DNA of 9,346 nucleotides from Rhodospirillaceae bacterium (GCA_002732845.1 NVSZ01000014.1:29757-39102), one strand, 5' to 3'; shown: positions 1 through 7,441, numbered from the stretch's first letter. A program made the numbers and translations. The notes: a model not told the origin generated them from the sequence alone.

Positions 1-1186
1 TTTCACGTGCCAAGCGGTCTTGGACTTCTTTGGCCACCGCAAATTTACGGTCTTCGGGACAATCAAAACGCAATTCCGGCGTGTTGATCATGTGCGGCAT
101 GGCGTCGCGCATTTCATCCAGACTTTGGTCAGATCGGGCAATAATGCTGAGCAAGCGCACGGCGGCGTACAGAGCATCATCAAAGCCGTAATAGCCGTGT
201 TTAAAGAAGATATGCGCACTCATTTCCCCGGCCAACGGGCATCCGGTTTCGATCATTTTGGATTTAATCAAAGAGTGTCCGGTTTTCCAGATCAACGGCA
301 CGCCGCCCATGCGTTTAATCTCATCGACAAACACCTGACTGGCTTTGACATCGGCGATGATGGTCGCACCGGGAAGGTCGGCCAACACATCGCGGGCCAA
401 AAGGACCAAGATTTGATCCCCCCACAATACCCGGCCCTGGCTGTCGACCAGACCAATGCGGTCCGCATCGCCATCAAAGGCAAACCCCAGATCGCATTTT
501 TTATGCGCAACCAAGTCTTTCAATTGCTCTAAATTCGCTTCAACCGTCGGATCGGGGTGGTGCGCCGGAAAGGTTCCGTCAATTTCGCCGTTGATAACAT
601 AGTGCGTGCCGGGCAAAGCTTTGATCAAAGCCTCAACCACTTCGCCACCCGAACCATTGCCCGGGTCCCAAGCCACCGTTAAATCTTTGCCGGGTTTGAA
701 GTCTTGTAAAATGCGCTGAACGTAAGTTTCAAAAATCGCATGATCACGAGGTTCCGCTTCACCGTCCTGATAATCGCCAGCCGCGGCCATGCGGCCCAGA
801 ACCTGAATGTCTTCACCAAAAAAAGGCTTGTTTTCGAGCGTTAGTTTAATGCCGTTGTATTCAGGCGGATTGTGGCTTCCGGTGATCATTAAGGACCCCT
901 GCACATCCAACGTTGCCCCGGCGAAGCTGATCATCGGGGTTGGACCACAGCCCACCCGTACAGCCGAAATGCCCGATGCGGCGAGGCCGTTAACCAGACT
1001 TTGTTCCAATTCAACCGAAGACAGTCTTCCGTCATAACCAACAGCGACATGGGTTCCGCCATTTTTTTTGACGATCGAGCCAAAGGTGCGGCCCACGGCG
1101 TAGACATCGTCGGGCCCAAAGTTCTTATCCACTTGTCCACGCAAGTCATATTCACGAAGAATTTCGGCGTCGAGAATATGCCCCAC
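1..1186 (-). CDS. Phosphomannomutase/phosphoglucomutase, C-terminus beyond the window
   Basis: Alpha-D-phosphohexomutase that interconverts hexose 6-phosphates and 1-phosphates in the cytoplasm, feeding GDP-mannose and UDP-glucose synthesis. I read 395 codons with no stop from a GTG at 1186 to the window edge; relatives are about 450-470 residues, so roughly the last 60-70 residues are missing. Visible family motifs are GYDGR (residues 50-54), the phosphoserine loop TGSHNPP (102-108, Ser104), the metal-binding DGDADR (238-243) and the sugar-binding loop GEMSAH (320-325), where most relatives have GEMSGH. These are the landmarks of domains 1, 2 and 3; domain 4, the phosphate-binding part, is the missing end. 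The GTG start is chosen because a perfect AGGAGG lies 6 bases upstream and the frame follows the ugd stop after one base. This is the last visible gene of the polysaccharide run. AlgC/ManB-type dual specificity is likely, but the substrate cannot be fixed from sequence. Confidence 0.93.
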   Translation of the reverse strand, partial: MGHILDAEILREYDLRGQVDKNFGPDDVYAVGRTFGSIVKKNGGTHVAVGYDGRLSSVELEQSLVNGLAASGISAVRVGCGPTPMISFAGATLDVQGSLMITGSHNPPEYNGIKLTLENKPFFGEDIQVLGRMAAAGDYQDGEAEPRDHAIFETYVQRILQDFKPGKDLTVAWDPGNGSGGEVVEALIKALPGTHYVINGEIDGTFPAHHPDPTVEANLEQLKDLVAHKKCDLGFAFDGDADRIGLVDSQGRVLWGDQILVLLARDVLADLPGATIIADVKASQVFVDEIKRMGGVPLIWKTGHSLIKSKMIETGCPLAGEMSAHIFFKHGYYGFDDALYAAVRLLSIIARSDQSLDEMRDAMPHMINTPELRFDCPEDRKFAVAKEVQDRLARE

Positions 1187-1198
1187 GTTAAACCTCCT
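1184..1198 (-). promoter_or_regulatory. Ribosome binding site inside the ugd 3' end
   Basis: On the minus strand AGGAGG (1198-1193) is followed by six bases and then GTG (1186-1184). The Shine-Dalgarno sequence overlaps the last sense codons of the UDP-glucose dehydrogenase, whose TAA occupies 1190-1188, so only one base separates the two genes. This decides the GTG start of the mutase and suggests translational coupling: ribosomes ending on ugd would be placed to re-start on the mutase. Confidence 0.75.
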
Positions 1199-2498
1199 GA
1201 CGACCGATGCAGTGATAGACAAACCCCTGCGCGGCCATTTCAGAAGGCTCGTAAATGTTACGAAGATCAACCATCAAAGGCTGTTTCAAAAGACCTTTAA
1301 CCCGTTCCAGGTCCAATCCCCGGAACGCGTTCCATTCGGTGATGATCACCAAAACGTCAGCGTCTTGCATCGTGGAATACGCGTCTTCACACCAATCGAC
1401 ACCGGGCAGCATGTCTTTGGCTTCGTCCATACCTTCGGGATCAAAGGCCCGCACGGAAGCACCAGAATCAATCAGGGCCGGAATGATGTCTAAACTGGGG
1501 GCATCGCGCATATCGTCCGTATTGGGCTTAAACGTTACCCCCAATACCGCTACGGTTTTGTCTATGACCGATCCGCCACAGGCATTGATGATGCGATTTG
1601 CCATGGATTTTTTGCGTTTATCGTTGATATCGACCACGGCTTCGACAATGCGCAGCGGAGCCCCGTTGTCGCGCGCGGTATGCACCAAAGCCAAGGTGTC
1701 TTTGGGAAAACACGACCCGCCGTAACCGGGGCCTGCGTGCAAAAACTTCTTACCGATACGACCATCCAAGCCAATGCCCTTGGCCACGTGATGCACGTCG
1801 GCCCCGACCTTTTCACACAGATCGGCGATTTCGTTGATGAACGTAATTTTAGTGGCCAAAAACGTATTGCCCGCATATTTGATCAGTTCCGAAGATGTGC
1901 GCGACGTGAACAAAATCGGTGTCTCAATCAGTGACAACGGACGATACAAATCTTTCATGACTTTTTGGGCACGTTCAGATGCTGTGCCTAAAACCACACG
2001 ATCAGGATGCATGAAATCGGCAATCGCCGAACCTTCACGCAAAAATTCGGGGTTTGAAACCACATCAAATTCGGCGTCTGGACGGGTTTCGCGGATGATG
2101 CGTTCAACTTCATCGCCGGTGCCAACGGGAACTGTGGATTTGGTGATCACAACCGTATAGCCGTTCATATTTTCCGCGATTTCTTTGGCGGCTGCATAAA
2201 CATAACTTAAATCCGCATGTCCATCACCGCGACGGGTGGGCGTGCCAACGGCGATAAACACGGCAGAAGCGTCTTTGACCGCCGAGGCCAAATCGGTGGT
2301 GAACGTCAAACGTCCACCCTTCACATTGTTTTCGACCAAATCGTCTAGACCGGGCTCGTAAATCGGCATCACGCCGTTTTCCAGCATTTCGATCTTTTTT
2401 TCATCCTTGTCGACACAAACAACATTTGCACCAAATTCAGAAAAACAAGCGCCTGAAACCAAGCCAACATAGCCGGTACCGATCATCGCGACGTGCAT
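1188..2498 (-). CDS. ugd: UDP-glucose 6-dehydrogenase
   Basis: Cytoplasmic NAD-dependent enzyme that oxidises UDP-glucose twice to UDP-glucuronate, a precursor of acidic exopolysaccharide, capsule or LPS sugars. The 436-residue length is normal for bacterial Ugd/TuaD-type enzymes. The N-terminal Rossmann domain opens with a dinucleotide-binding GTGYVG (residues 7-12) and an acidic residue ending the second strand (VCVD, Asp30). SNPEFLREGSA (148-158) carries the conserved Glu. SELIKYAGN (203-211) holds the conserved Lys207 and Asn211. GPGYGGSCFPKD (256-267) contains the catalytic nucleophile Cys263 with Lys266 and Asp267. The C-terminal UDP-binding domain includes GVTFKPNTDDMRDAPS. All expected catalytic residues are present, so the enzyme should be active. 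The start is preceded by only a weak GAGGG. It lies 93 bases after galU, which makes its substrate, and one base before the mutase gene. GDP-mannose dehydrogenase is the nearest alternative, but coupling to galU favours Ugd. Confidence 0.96.
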   Translation of the reverse strand: MHVAMIGTGYVGLVSGACFSEFGANVVCVDKDEKKIEMLENGVMPIYEPGLDDLVENNVKGGRLTFTTDLASAVKDASAVFIAVGTPTRRGDGHADLSYVYAAAKEIAENMNGYTVVITKSTVPVGTGDEVERIIRETRPDAEFDVVSNPEFLREGSAIADFMHPDRVVLGTASERAQKVMKDLYRPLSLIETPILFTSRTSSELIKYAGNTFLATKITFINEIADLCEKVGADVHHVAKGIGLDGRIGKKFLHAGPGYGGSCFPKDTLALVHTARDNGAPLRIVEAVVDINDKRKKSMANRIINACGGSVIDKTVAVLGVTFKPNTDDMRDAPSLDIIPALIDSGASVRAFDPEGMDEAKDMLPGVDWCEDAYSTMQDADVLVIITEWNAFRGLDLERVKGLLKQPLMVDLRNIYEPSEMAAQGFVYHCIGRQEV

Positions 2499-2540
2499 AG
2501 GGAAACCCTCAACTTAAATTCAATTCTTAAGACTTGTCCG

Positions 2541-2569
2541 TTTTTAAGCGATGGGGCCTGTTGTTGCAA
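2541..2569 (-). promoter_or_regulatory. Possible internal promoter before ugd
   Basis: In the 93-base galU-ugd gap, the largest within the run, the minus strand reads TTGCAA (2569-2564), 17 bases, then TAAAAA (2546-2541). Each hexamer matches the sigma-70 consensus at four of six places and the spacing is ideal. The match is modest and could be chance, but this gap is the only one in the run roomy enough for an internal promoter that would let ugd and the mutase be expressed apart from the upstream genes. Confidence 0.25.
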
Positions 2570-2591
2570 GGAAAAGGACCAAAAAAGAACG

Positions 2592-3467
2592 CTATAAGTG
2601 ACGTTTAAGGCGCGCCCTAACATCAGATTCTTGGTCTTTTTGAGCCAACGCAAAGGCCACATTAGCTTCGACAAAGCCCGCCATGGACCCACAATCAAAA
2701 CGAAGTCCATCAAAACGAAGGCCGTGAAAGGCTACGTCTTCAATGGTTTTGGATATGGCATCGGTCAATTGAATTTCACCGCCCGCCCCGGTTTGTTGCT
2801 TGTCCAAGTGGTCAAACACACGCCCATCCAGAATATAACGACCGATAATCGATAGCGTTGAGGGGGCCGCCGCCGGATCAGGTTTTTCCACCAAACCGCA
2901 CGCGGTGGCAATCCGTCCGTCGTCTTCGGTCACGTCCAAAATGCCATACCGATTGGTCATTTCGCGCGGCACGTCTTCGACCGCAACCACGTTGCCGCCC
3001 CGGTCCTGCCAGACCTTCATCATTTGTGACAAACAGCCGGGCGTCGCTTGGATCAGGTCATCAGGCAAAATCACCGCAAAGGATTCGCCCGCATCGATAA
3101 AGTCCCGAGCACACCACACCGCATGGCCCAAACCTAACGGTTGGTCCTGAGTGCAAAAATGGATGTTAGGGGCCAAAATTGAGGCCTCATTCACGCGCTT
3201 GAGTTCATTGGTTTTTTGACGGTCAGCCAGGGTCGCATTTAAGGTTTTATTTTCACCAAAATGAGCCTCTAACAAGGCTTGGTTCAGATCACCAACAACA
3301 AAAATAAAGTCTTCGATTCCCGCCCCACGGGCTTCTTCGACCGCGTATTGAATCAACGGCTTGTCGATGATCGGCAACATTTCTTTGGGGATGGCTTTGG
3401 TGGCCGGCAAAAAACGTGTGCCCAGCCCCGCAACCGGAAAGATGACTTTGGTGATTTTGTTATTCAT
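2592..3467 (-). CDS. galU: UTP-glucose-1-phosphate uridylyltransferase
   Basis: Cytoplasmic nucleotidyltransferase that makes UDP-glucose from UTP and glucose 1-phosphate. The 291 residues match the usual GalU length. The N-terminal nucleotide-binding signature spans residues 10-46, including FPVAGLGTRFLPATKA, KEMLPIIDKP and the IQYAVEEA helix. Further family landmarks are QPLGLGHAV (109-117), LPDDLI (134-139), VEKP (193-196), GGEIQLTDAI (229-238) and RFDCGSMAGFVEAN (256-269). The ATG at 3467 has an excellent ribosome binding site, AGGAGGGG, directly upstream. It follows the polyprenyl-phosphate transferase by 28 bases and precedes ugd, which consumes its product, so the pair makes UDP-glucuronate from glucose 1-phosphate. 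A tandem GLRFD phrase near residues 249-258 comes from a near-perfect 15-bp duplication at the DNA level (2694-2723) but does not lengthen the protein relative to the family. The family assignment is secure. Confidence 0.96.
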   Translation of the reverse strand: MNNKITKVIFPVAGLGTRFLPATKAIPKEMLPIIDKPLIQYAVEEARGAGIEDFIFVVGDLNQALLEAHFGENKTLNATLADRQKTNELKRVNEASILAPNIHFCTQDQPLGLGHAVWCARDFIDAGESFAVILPDDLIQATPGCLSQMMKVWQDRGGNVVAVEDVPREMTNRYGILDVTEDDGRIATACGLVEKPDPAAAPSTLSIIGRYILDGRVFDHLDKQQTGAGGEIQLTDAISKTIEDVAFHGLRFDGLRFDCGSMAGFVEANVAFALAQKDQESDVRARLKRHL

Positions 3468-3495
3468 ATCCCCTCCTATGCCACAGCGTCACCGC

Positions 3496-4548
3496 TCAGG
3501 CAATAAGTCCCTGATGCCGGGCGCGCCGCGTCACCGTTATGGTCAGCCCGATTTGCAGAGCCAAAAAGGGTAAAAAGACCAACATGCGCAGACTTCCGTC
3601 TAAATTCACAACGGCCAAAGCCCCCAAACCTTGCAAGACGCCGATGCTTAAATAAATCAACGTCACCTGAGCATGAGAAAGCCCCAAGCGGTTCATCAAT
3701 TGGTACAAGTGCGAACGATGCGCATCGGTCACCCGCTCGCCATTTTTAAGGCGCCGGATCAAGGTATAGGCGGTGTCCCAGATATAATGAAAAAACAGCA
3801 ACACCATAACCATGTAAGAGGTATGCGAGGCGTCAAATTTCCCGGCAATCACCGCCAAAACGGCCAATACAAAACCCAAAAACTGACTGCCGCTGTCGCC
3901 CATAAAAATCTTGGCGGGTTGCCAGTTGAGAATCAAAAAACCTAAGCAGGACCATACCAAAATGATGCTCACCAAATACACAAAGGTGCTGCCTTGTAAA
4001 AACGTAATGGCCGCAAAAAAGCTGGCCGCCACCACCACCGTGCCGCCCGACAATCCATCAATTCCGTCCATAAAATTAAACGCATTGGTCAAACAGACAA
4101 TCCAGATCAAGGTCAGCGGATAGCCCCACAGCCCCAAATCCACCATGCCAATGCCCGGCAGACCCAAACGGTCCACGACCACGCCAAAGCTCATCACCAC
4201 GATGGCGGCGGCGATCTGGGTCAGCAATTTAGCCTTAAAGCTTAAGCCCGCCCAATCATCAAAGATGGAGACTAAGGCAATCAACAACGCGGTGCCGACA
4301 AACACCCAAAAGAAGTCTTGATCCAAGGCCAGATCGCCCCCCAACAACTTGACGGCGGCTAAGCCCACAAAAAAGGTGATTAAGATTGCGATGCCACCGG
4401 ACCGGGGCGTTGGAATCGTGTGCGAAGAGCGTTCATTGGGGGCATCGATAATGCGCACACGTGCGATCATCAAACGCGTCAAAGCGTAAGAGATCAGGCA
4501 CAACACAAGGCCAAAGCCAAGGTGCGAAAGGAAACGGATTAAGTCCAT
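3496..4548 (-). CDS. Polyprenyl-phosphate sugar-1-phosphate transferase (WecA/MraY family)
   Basis: Integral inner-membrane enzyme that moves a sugar 1-phosphate, usually an N-acetylhexosamine or a modified form, from a UDP-sugar to undecaprenyl phosphate, starting O-antigen, capsule or exopolysaccharide units. At 350 residues it has about ten hydrophobic segments and the family's cytoplasmic-loop motifs: FDDWAGLSFKAK (96-107) with the Asp-Asp pair, NAFNFMDGIDGLSGG (155-169), MGDSGSQFLGF (216-226) and HRSHLYQ (277-283). The frame is open upstream to 4662, but that extra stretch overlaps the coding end of the preceding gene and is not membrane-like. I start at the ATG at 4548, where a typical hydrophobic N-terminus (MDLIRFLSHLGFG) begins, although the upstream AGCAGGT is a weak ribosome site. 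It lies 46 bases after the tectonin gene and 28 before galU. The motifs resemble WecA/WbpL-type enzymes more than peptidoglycan MraY, and the polysaccharide context agrees. The exact sugar cannot be read from sequence. Confidence 0.92.
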   Translation of the reverse strand: MDLIRFLSHLGFGLVLCLISYALTRLMIARVRIIDAPNERSSHTIPTPRSGGIAILITFFVGLAAVKLLGGDLALDQDFFWVFVGTALLIALVSIFDDWAGLSFKAKLLTQIAAAIVVMSFGVVVDRLGLPGIGMVDLGLWGYPLTLIWIVCLTNAFNFMDGIDGLSGGTVVVAASFFAAITFLQGSTFVYLVSIILVWSCLGFLILNWQPAKIFMGDSGSQFLGFVLAVLAVIAGKFDASHTSYMVMVLLFFHYIWDTAYTLIRRLKNGERVTDAHRSHLYQLMNRLGLSHAQVTLIYLSIGVLQGLGALAVVNLDGSLRMLVFLPFLALQIGLTITVTRRARHQGLIA

Positions 4549-4594
4549 ACCTGCTTTGTGCCACAGACGAAGCGAACTGTCATGGAAATCAACA

Positions 4595-7156
4595 TTATTT
4601 TGGTCTTGGGGTAAGCCCCATATTGCCCTTCGGACCGACAGAAAGAATCTGTCCGTTGCCATTAACGGTTAAATTCTGGGTGGGTTTGGACCCTTTAACC
4701 TTAATCCATGTCTTTCCATCCCATTGATACAAAACATGATTGGTTCCCGCCACATAAATACGGCCCTTAGGCCCGATCGCCACATCAATGGCGGCACCGG
4801 GCGTTCTTTCCCATGTTTTGCCCGTGTAGCGGAAAATACGGCTGATGGAATTGACGATCCATGCGTTGCCCTTGTCATCCACGTCAATGCGGGTGGCGGA
4901 CCCCGGTATTTTTGCCCAGCTTTTGCCGTTTTTATTTTGGCGGTAAATACCAAAACCACCGTTGGCTTTGTCCGTACCAATCACCCACACCGTGCCATCT
5001 TGACCCACGCCGATATCGGTCGCCGTGCGATTGATCATTTTATCCCAGTTGTTTTTCTTTATATTCCAATGAAAAAGAGTGTTTTGCGCATTCACAACCC
5101 AAGCGGCCCCCGTGGGGTCAACAGCAAGGCGCACAGCCGCGCCGGGTATTTTGTCCCAGCCGTTCTTGGCATTAAGGCGATGAATGCCATAACCGTACTT
5201 TGTTTTTTGGGTGTCGAGTTTCCAAATCGCAGAGCCCCCGGCCCCAATATCGCTGGCCGCCCCCTTAAGGTCGATCAGAGGTTTAGGCTTTCTGGTTGGC
5301 TTATTCGGTACAGTTTTTGAGGCTTTAAATTCACAGACTTGATCCATTTCCGCAGAAAAGGCCTCGGCGTAGGTAACGGCCGCCATTTGTGCGGCGGGTC
5401 CGGCTAAGCGGGCCGCCCGATAAAAATACATCGAAGCAACAAACTTCTTTTTCACTGTTAGTTTGTCGGCTTTGGTTTTGGCTTTCGCCATTTTATCTTT
5501 GAAGAACGCTTTGATTTTGCCAATTTCTTTATCCGAGCTTTTTGCCTTGGCTTGGCGACTGTTCCACAGTTTTTTGCCCATTTTTTGCAAGCCGGCACCG
5601 GTCGCTATTTGATAAATTTGCTCCCCGGTTTCGACGCACATTTCTTTCCACGGTAATTTAGAATTTGTGGCGTCTTCGATGCGTTTCATGGATTTGGGTG
5701 AACCCAAAATTTTAATCACGCATTGAGTGGTTTCAAAATCGGGCTCATCTCCGGTAAAGACCTTGGCAATTGAACACATGGTGGCTTTTTCGAAGGCCCC
5801 GGATTTGGCACAGGCCGTGGGGCTGGTGACGCTGGAAAAGGCTGTTCTGTTCATGCCTTTCGGACAGGAATAACACCCTCCCCCATCAATCGGGTCCCAA
5901 AATGATCCTTTGGCACAGGTCTTCCCGGCAAAACTATCCACCCAAAATAAGGCCTTGGTTTTTTTAGCCTTTGCGTATGTCCCTTTAAAGGACGCAGACG
6001 TACATTCGGCATTGACCAAGCGTTTGCTGACGACGGTGAGCATTTTCTGGGTATCGACTTTAATTTTAAACGCAGACGCATCGGCTGAACTCAAGTCTTC
6101 GATAAGGCTTTCCCCACCGCTCACCAAATCATCTAACGTTTCAATAATGCCAATCGGGCCACAGGTGATGCCCGTGGTGACTTCGCTGGCACAAATACCC
6201 ACGTTGCGTCCGGCGCCATCCGGAGCTTTAACCTGAAAATCATTTTCAAAAAACTTATAAAGTTTGGTGTCGTTGCGGCAGGCTTTTTTCAGAGCAGGGC
6301 CAACCTTAATCAGCGAACGCAGCCCGGTTAAAAAGGGTGTGCCGCTGGAGACACATTTATTCGCAACAAAGTCTTCGCCTAAGCCTTTGTTGCACGAGGG
6401 GATTTGTTCCCAGAACATGCACGGACGTTCACCATTGCCGCCGCATTGCCCCTTGGCATAACACTTGCCCCGGGCTTCGACATTGGTGCCGTTACAGGCT
6501 TTTTTGGCGGTACAAGATTTGTCGCTGGTGACCGGGTTGGCGTTGCGATTGAATTTCGACGGGCACGACCAGCATTCTCCCCCTTTGCGCGGGTCAAAAA
6601 AACTGTTTTTGGGGCAAAGAAAACTACCCTTTTTTGAAGCCTTTTTATAGGATTCCTTGATCCTTTTTGCGCACGATTTTTTATTATTCACATGCGTGCC
6701 CGTGCGTTTATATCCACTCGCACAATTATAACACGCGCCTAAAAGACCGTTTCCGCCATAAACATCCCAAAACTGACCTTTGGGGCAACCTTGCGCAATA
6801 TAAGAGTTTTTGCGTTTTTTCTTAGCTTTGCTGTATTTTTTAGAGGCGCCTTTGATGCAGGCATTTATGGCCTTCACCGACGACAAGGCATAGCGGGAAT
6901 AGCCTTTGGGACAGGACCAACAGGTGCCAAGGCCGATGTCGAGAAAGCTTCCCTTTGGGCAATTCGAAGCATTCTGGGTTTTTGTGGCCTTGGCCGTAAC
7001 ACAGCTGTCTTGGCCGTCACCGCCACAGGCCGTCACCTTGGCTTCGGCAAGGTTTGGATGAAGGATAATCAAGGAAAGCAGGAGCAAAGTTGTGCTGAAA
7101 AGTATGAACCTTATGGAGGTAAGCTTGCCCCGCAACATAGATTGCAAATTGTGCAC
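4595..7156 (-). CDS. Secreted cysteine-rich protein with C-terminal tectonin-like propeller
   Basis: I do not recognise a named family for the whole 853-residue protein. It starts at GTG 7156, supported by GGAGAGGAAA six bases upstream; the next ATG, six codons in, has no ribosome site. A signal peptide is clear: basic Arg/Lys, a hydrophobic core around residues 17-33, and a probable cut after LAEA (about 39). Four similar four-cysteine modules follow the pattern C-P-K-G-x-F-x-D ... CxxC ... C: Cys66/79/82/100, 124/142/145/162, 181/195/198/215 and 414/428/431/449. They recall GCC2/GCC3 or EGF-like disulphide modules of extracellular proteins. Two short CGGxG...C elements occur at 44-52 and 238-246. 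Residues 453-612 are lysine-rich and mostly helical. Residues 635-845 hold five to six blades with recurring IPG[AS]A and G-x-A-W-[VI]-V phrases, typical of tectonin beta-propellers, which in known members bind sugars or cell-surface ligands. As the head of a polysaccharide gene run it may be a periplasmic or surface glycan-binding protein; that role is inference. Confidence 0.85.
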   Translation of the reverse strand: MHNLQSMLRGKLTSIRFILFSTTLLLLSLIILHPNLAEAKVTACGGDGQDSCVTAKATKTQNASNCPKGSFLDIGLGTCWSCPKGYSRYALSSVKAINACIKGASKKYSKAKKKRKNSYIAQGCPKGQFWDVYGGNGLLGACYNCASGYKRTGTHVNNKKSCAKRIKESYKKASKKGSFLCPKNSFFDPRKGGECWSCPSKFNRNANPVTSDKSCTAKKACNGTNVEARGKCYAKGQCGGNGERPCMFWEQIPSCNKGLGEDFVANKCVSSGTPFLTGLRSLIKVGPALKKACRNDTKLYKFFENDFQVKAPDGAGRNVGICASEVTTGITCGPIGIIETLDDLVSGGESLIEDLSSADASAFKIKVDTQKMLTVVSKRLVNAECTSASFKGTYAKAKKTKALFWVDSFAGKTCAKGSFWDPIDGGGCYSCPKGMNRTAFSSVTSPTACAKSGAFEKATMCSIAKVFTGDEPDFETTQCVIKILGSPKSMKRIEDATNSKLPWKEMCVETGEQIYQIATGAGLQKMGKKLWNSRQAKAKSSDKEIGKIKAFFKDKMAKAKTKADKLTVKKKFVASMYFYRAARLAGPAAQMAAVTYAEAFSAEMDQVCEFKASKTVPNKPTRKPKPLIDLKGAASDIGAGGSAIWKLDTQKTKYGYGIHRLNAKNGWDKIPGAAVRLAVDPTGAAWVVNAQNTLFHWNIKKNNWDKMINRTATDIGVGQDGTVWVIGTDKANGGFGIYRQNKNGKSWAKIPGSATRIDVDDKGNAWIVNSISRIFRYTGKTWERTPGAAIDVAIGPKGRIYVAGTNHVLYQWDGKTWIKVKGSKPTQNLTVNGNGQILSVGPKGNMGLTPRPK

Positions 7157-7160
7157 AGTC

Positions 7161-7170
7161 TTTCCTCTCC
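7161..7170 (-). promoter_or_regulatory. Ribosome binding site deciding the GTG start at 7156
   Basis: The minus strand reads GGAGAGGAAA here, with the AGGA core six bases before the GTG at 7156-7154. No comparable purine run precedes the in-frame ATG at 7138, so the GTG is the better start for the secreted cysteine-rich protein and gives the signal peptide its usual short charged N-terminus. Confidence 0.6.
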
Positions 7171-7244
7171 CCCCTGAAAACAGATAATTCTGCCCTAATG
7201 AATTACAAACATCCTATATCTTATTCAAAACACTACAGAATTTT

Positions 7245-7272
7245 GTCTTTTTCGAATATTGTCTAAAAAGAC
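7245..7272. repeat. Perfect 8-bp inverted repeat
   Basis: GTCTTTTT (7245-7252) and AAAAAGAC (7265-7272) are perfect inverse copies separated by 12 bases. The right arm also lies in a smaller GTCT-AAAA-AGAC palindrome (7261-7272). Neither side has a T-tract after a GC-rich stem, so it does not look like an intrinsic terminator. Its place about 90-115 bases upstream of the secreted-protein start fits an operator for a dimeric regulator, but an AT-rich repeat of this size can occur by chance. Confidence 0.35.
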
Positions 7273-7288
7273 TAGGCCTGTGTGAGAA

Positions 7289-7408
7289 ATGGTCTTTAAA
7301 GTCCAAAATGCCGTTATGGACAGTCCCCGCGATCACCGTTGGGCAATCGTGCATCACAAAAAACTGTACGGGCTTTGGGACAAAAGCCAAAGGCGGGTTC
7401 TGACATAA
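7289..7408 (+). CDS. Doubtful small ORF, 39 residues
   Basis: An ATG at 7289 opens 39 codons ending in TAA at 7406-7408. The product is basic and polar, with the stretch MDSPRDHRWAIVHHKK followed by LYGLWDKSQRR, and has no signal peptide or membrane segment. The composition, with two tryptophans, three histidines and a balanced residue mix, looks more protein-like than a random frame. However, the upstream GTGAGAA is a weak ribosome site and there is an in-frame stop two codons before the ATG. It lies next to a region of gene decay, so it could equally be a remnant of a larger gene. I do not recognise it. Confidence 0.25.
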   Translation: MVFKVQNAVMDSPRDHRWAIVHHKKLYGLWDKSQRRVLT

Positions 7409-7441
7409 GGTATTGAGAAATGGATTCCATCGTTTGTGAGG

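Larger units (their letters stand above)
7157..7441. other. AT-rich intergenic region, presumed promoter area of the minus-strand run
   Basis: No convincing intact gene lies here. Positions 7175-7275 are distinctly AT-rich compared with the flanking coding DNA, and the minus-strand run must be transcribed from here or from further right. I looked for sigma-70 boxes on the minus strand. TTGTAA (7213-7208) and TAGACA (7266-7261) are fair -35 candidates, but neither has a good -10 at normal spacing, so no promoter is called. The region also contains an 8-bp inverted repeat and a doubtful 39-codon ORF, listed separately. Confidence 0.4.

Noticed and set aside
20..532. A 170-codon open frame on the plus strand
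   Set aside because: It lies wholly antisense to the phosphomannomutase, whose frame has clear catalytic motifs. The plus-strand product has no recognisable domain or ribosome site.
2575..2605. Possible terminator after galU (AACG/CGTT stem followed by a T-run on the minus strand)
   Set aside because: The stem is only 4 bp with a ten-base loop, too weak to call, and a terminator here would separate functionally linked genes.
2694..2723. Tandem 15-bp near-repeat (14 of 15 identical) inside galU
   Set aside because: It encodes the repeated GLRFD phrase, but the spacing matches ordinary GalU proteins, so it is not an insertion. Coincidence of similar codons is sufficient.
4549..4662. N-terminal extension of the sugar-phosphate transferase to 388 residues
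   Set aside because: The extra 38 residues overlap the end of the preceding gene, are not membrane-like, and relatives begin near the hydrophobic MDLIRF segment.
4724..5320. A 198-codon open frame on the plus strand
   Set aside because: It is antisense to the tectonin propeller, and its length is explained by the low stop-codon density of the repeat-coding strand opposite.
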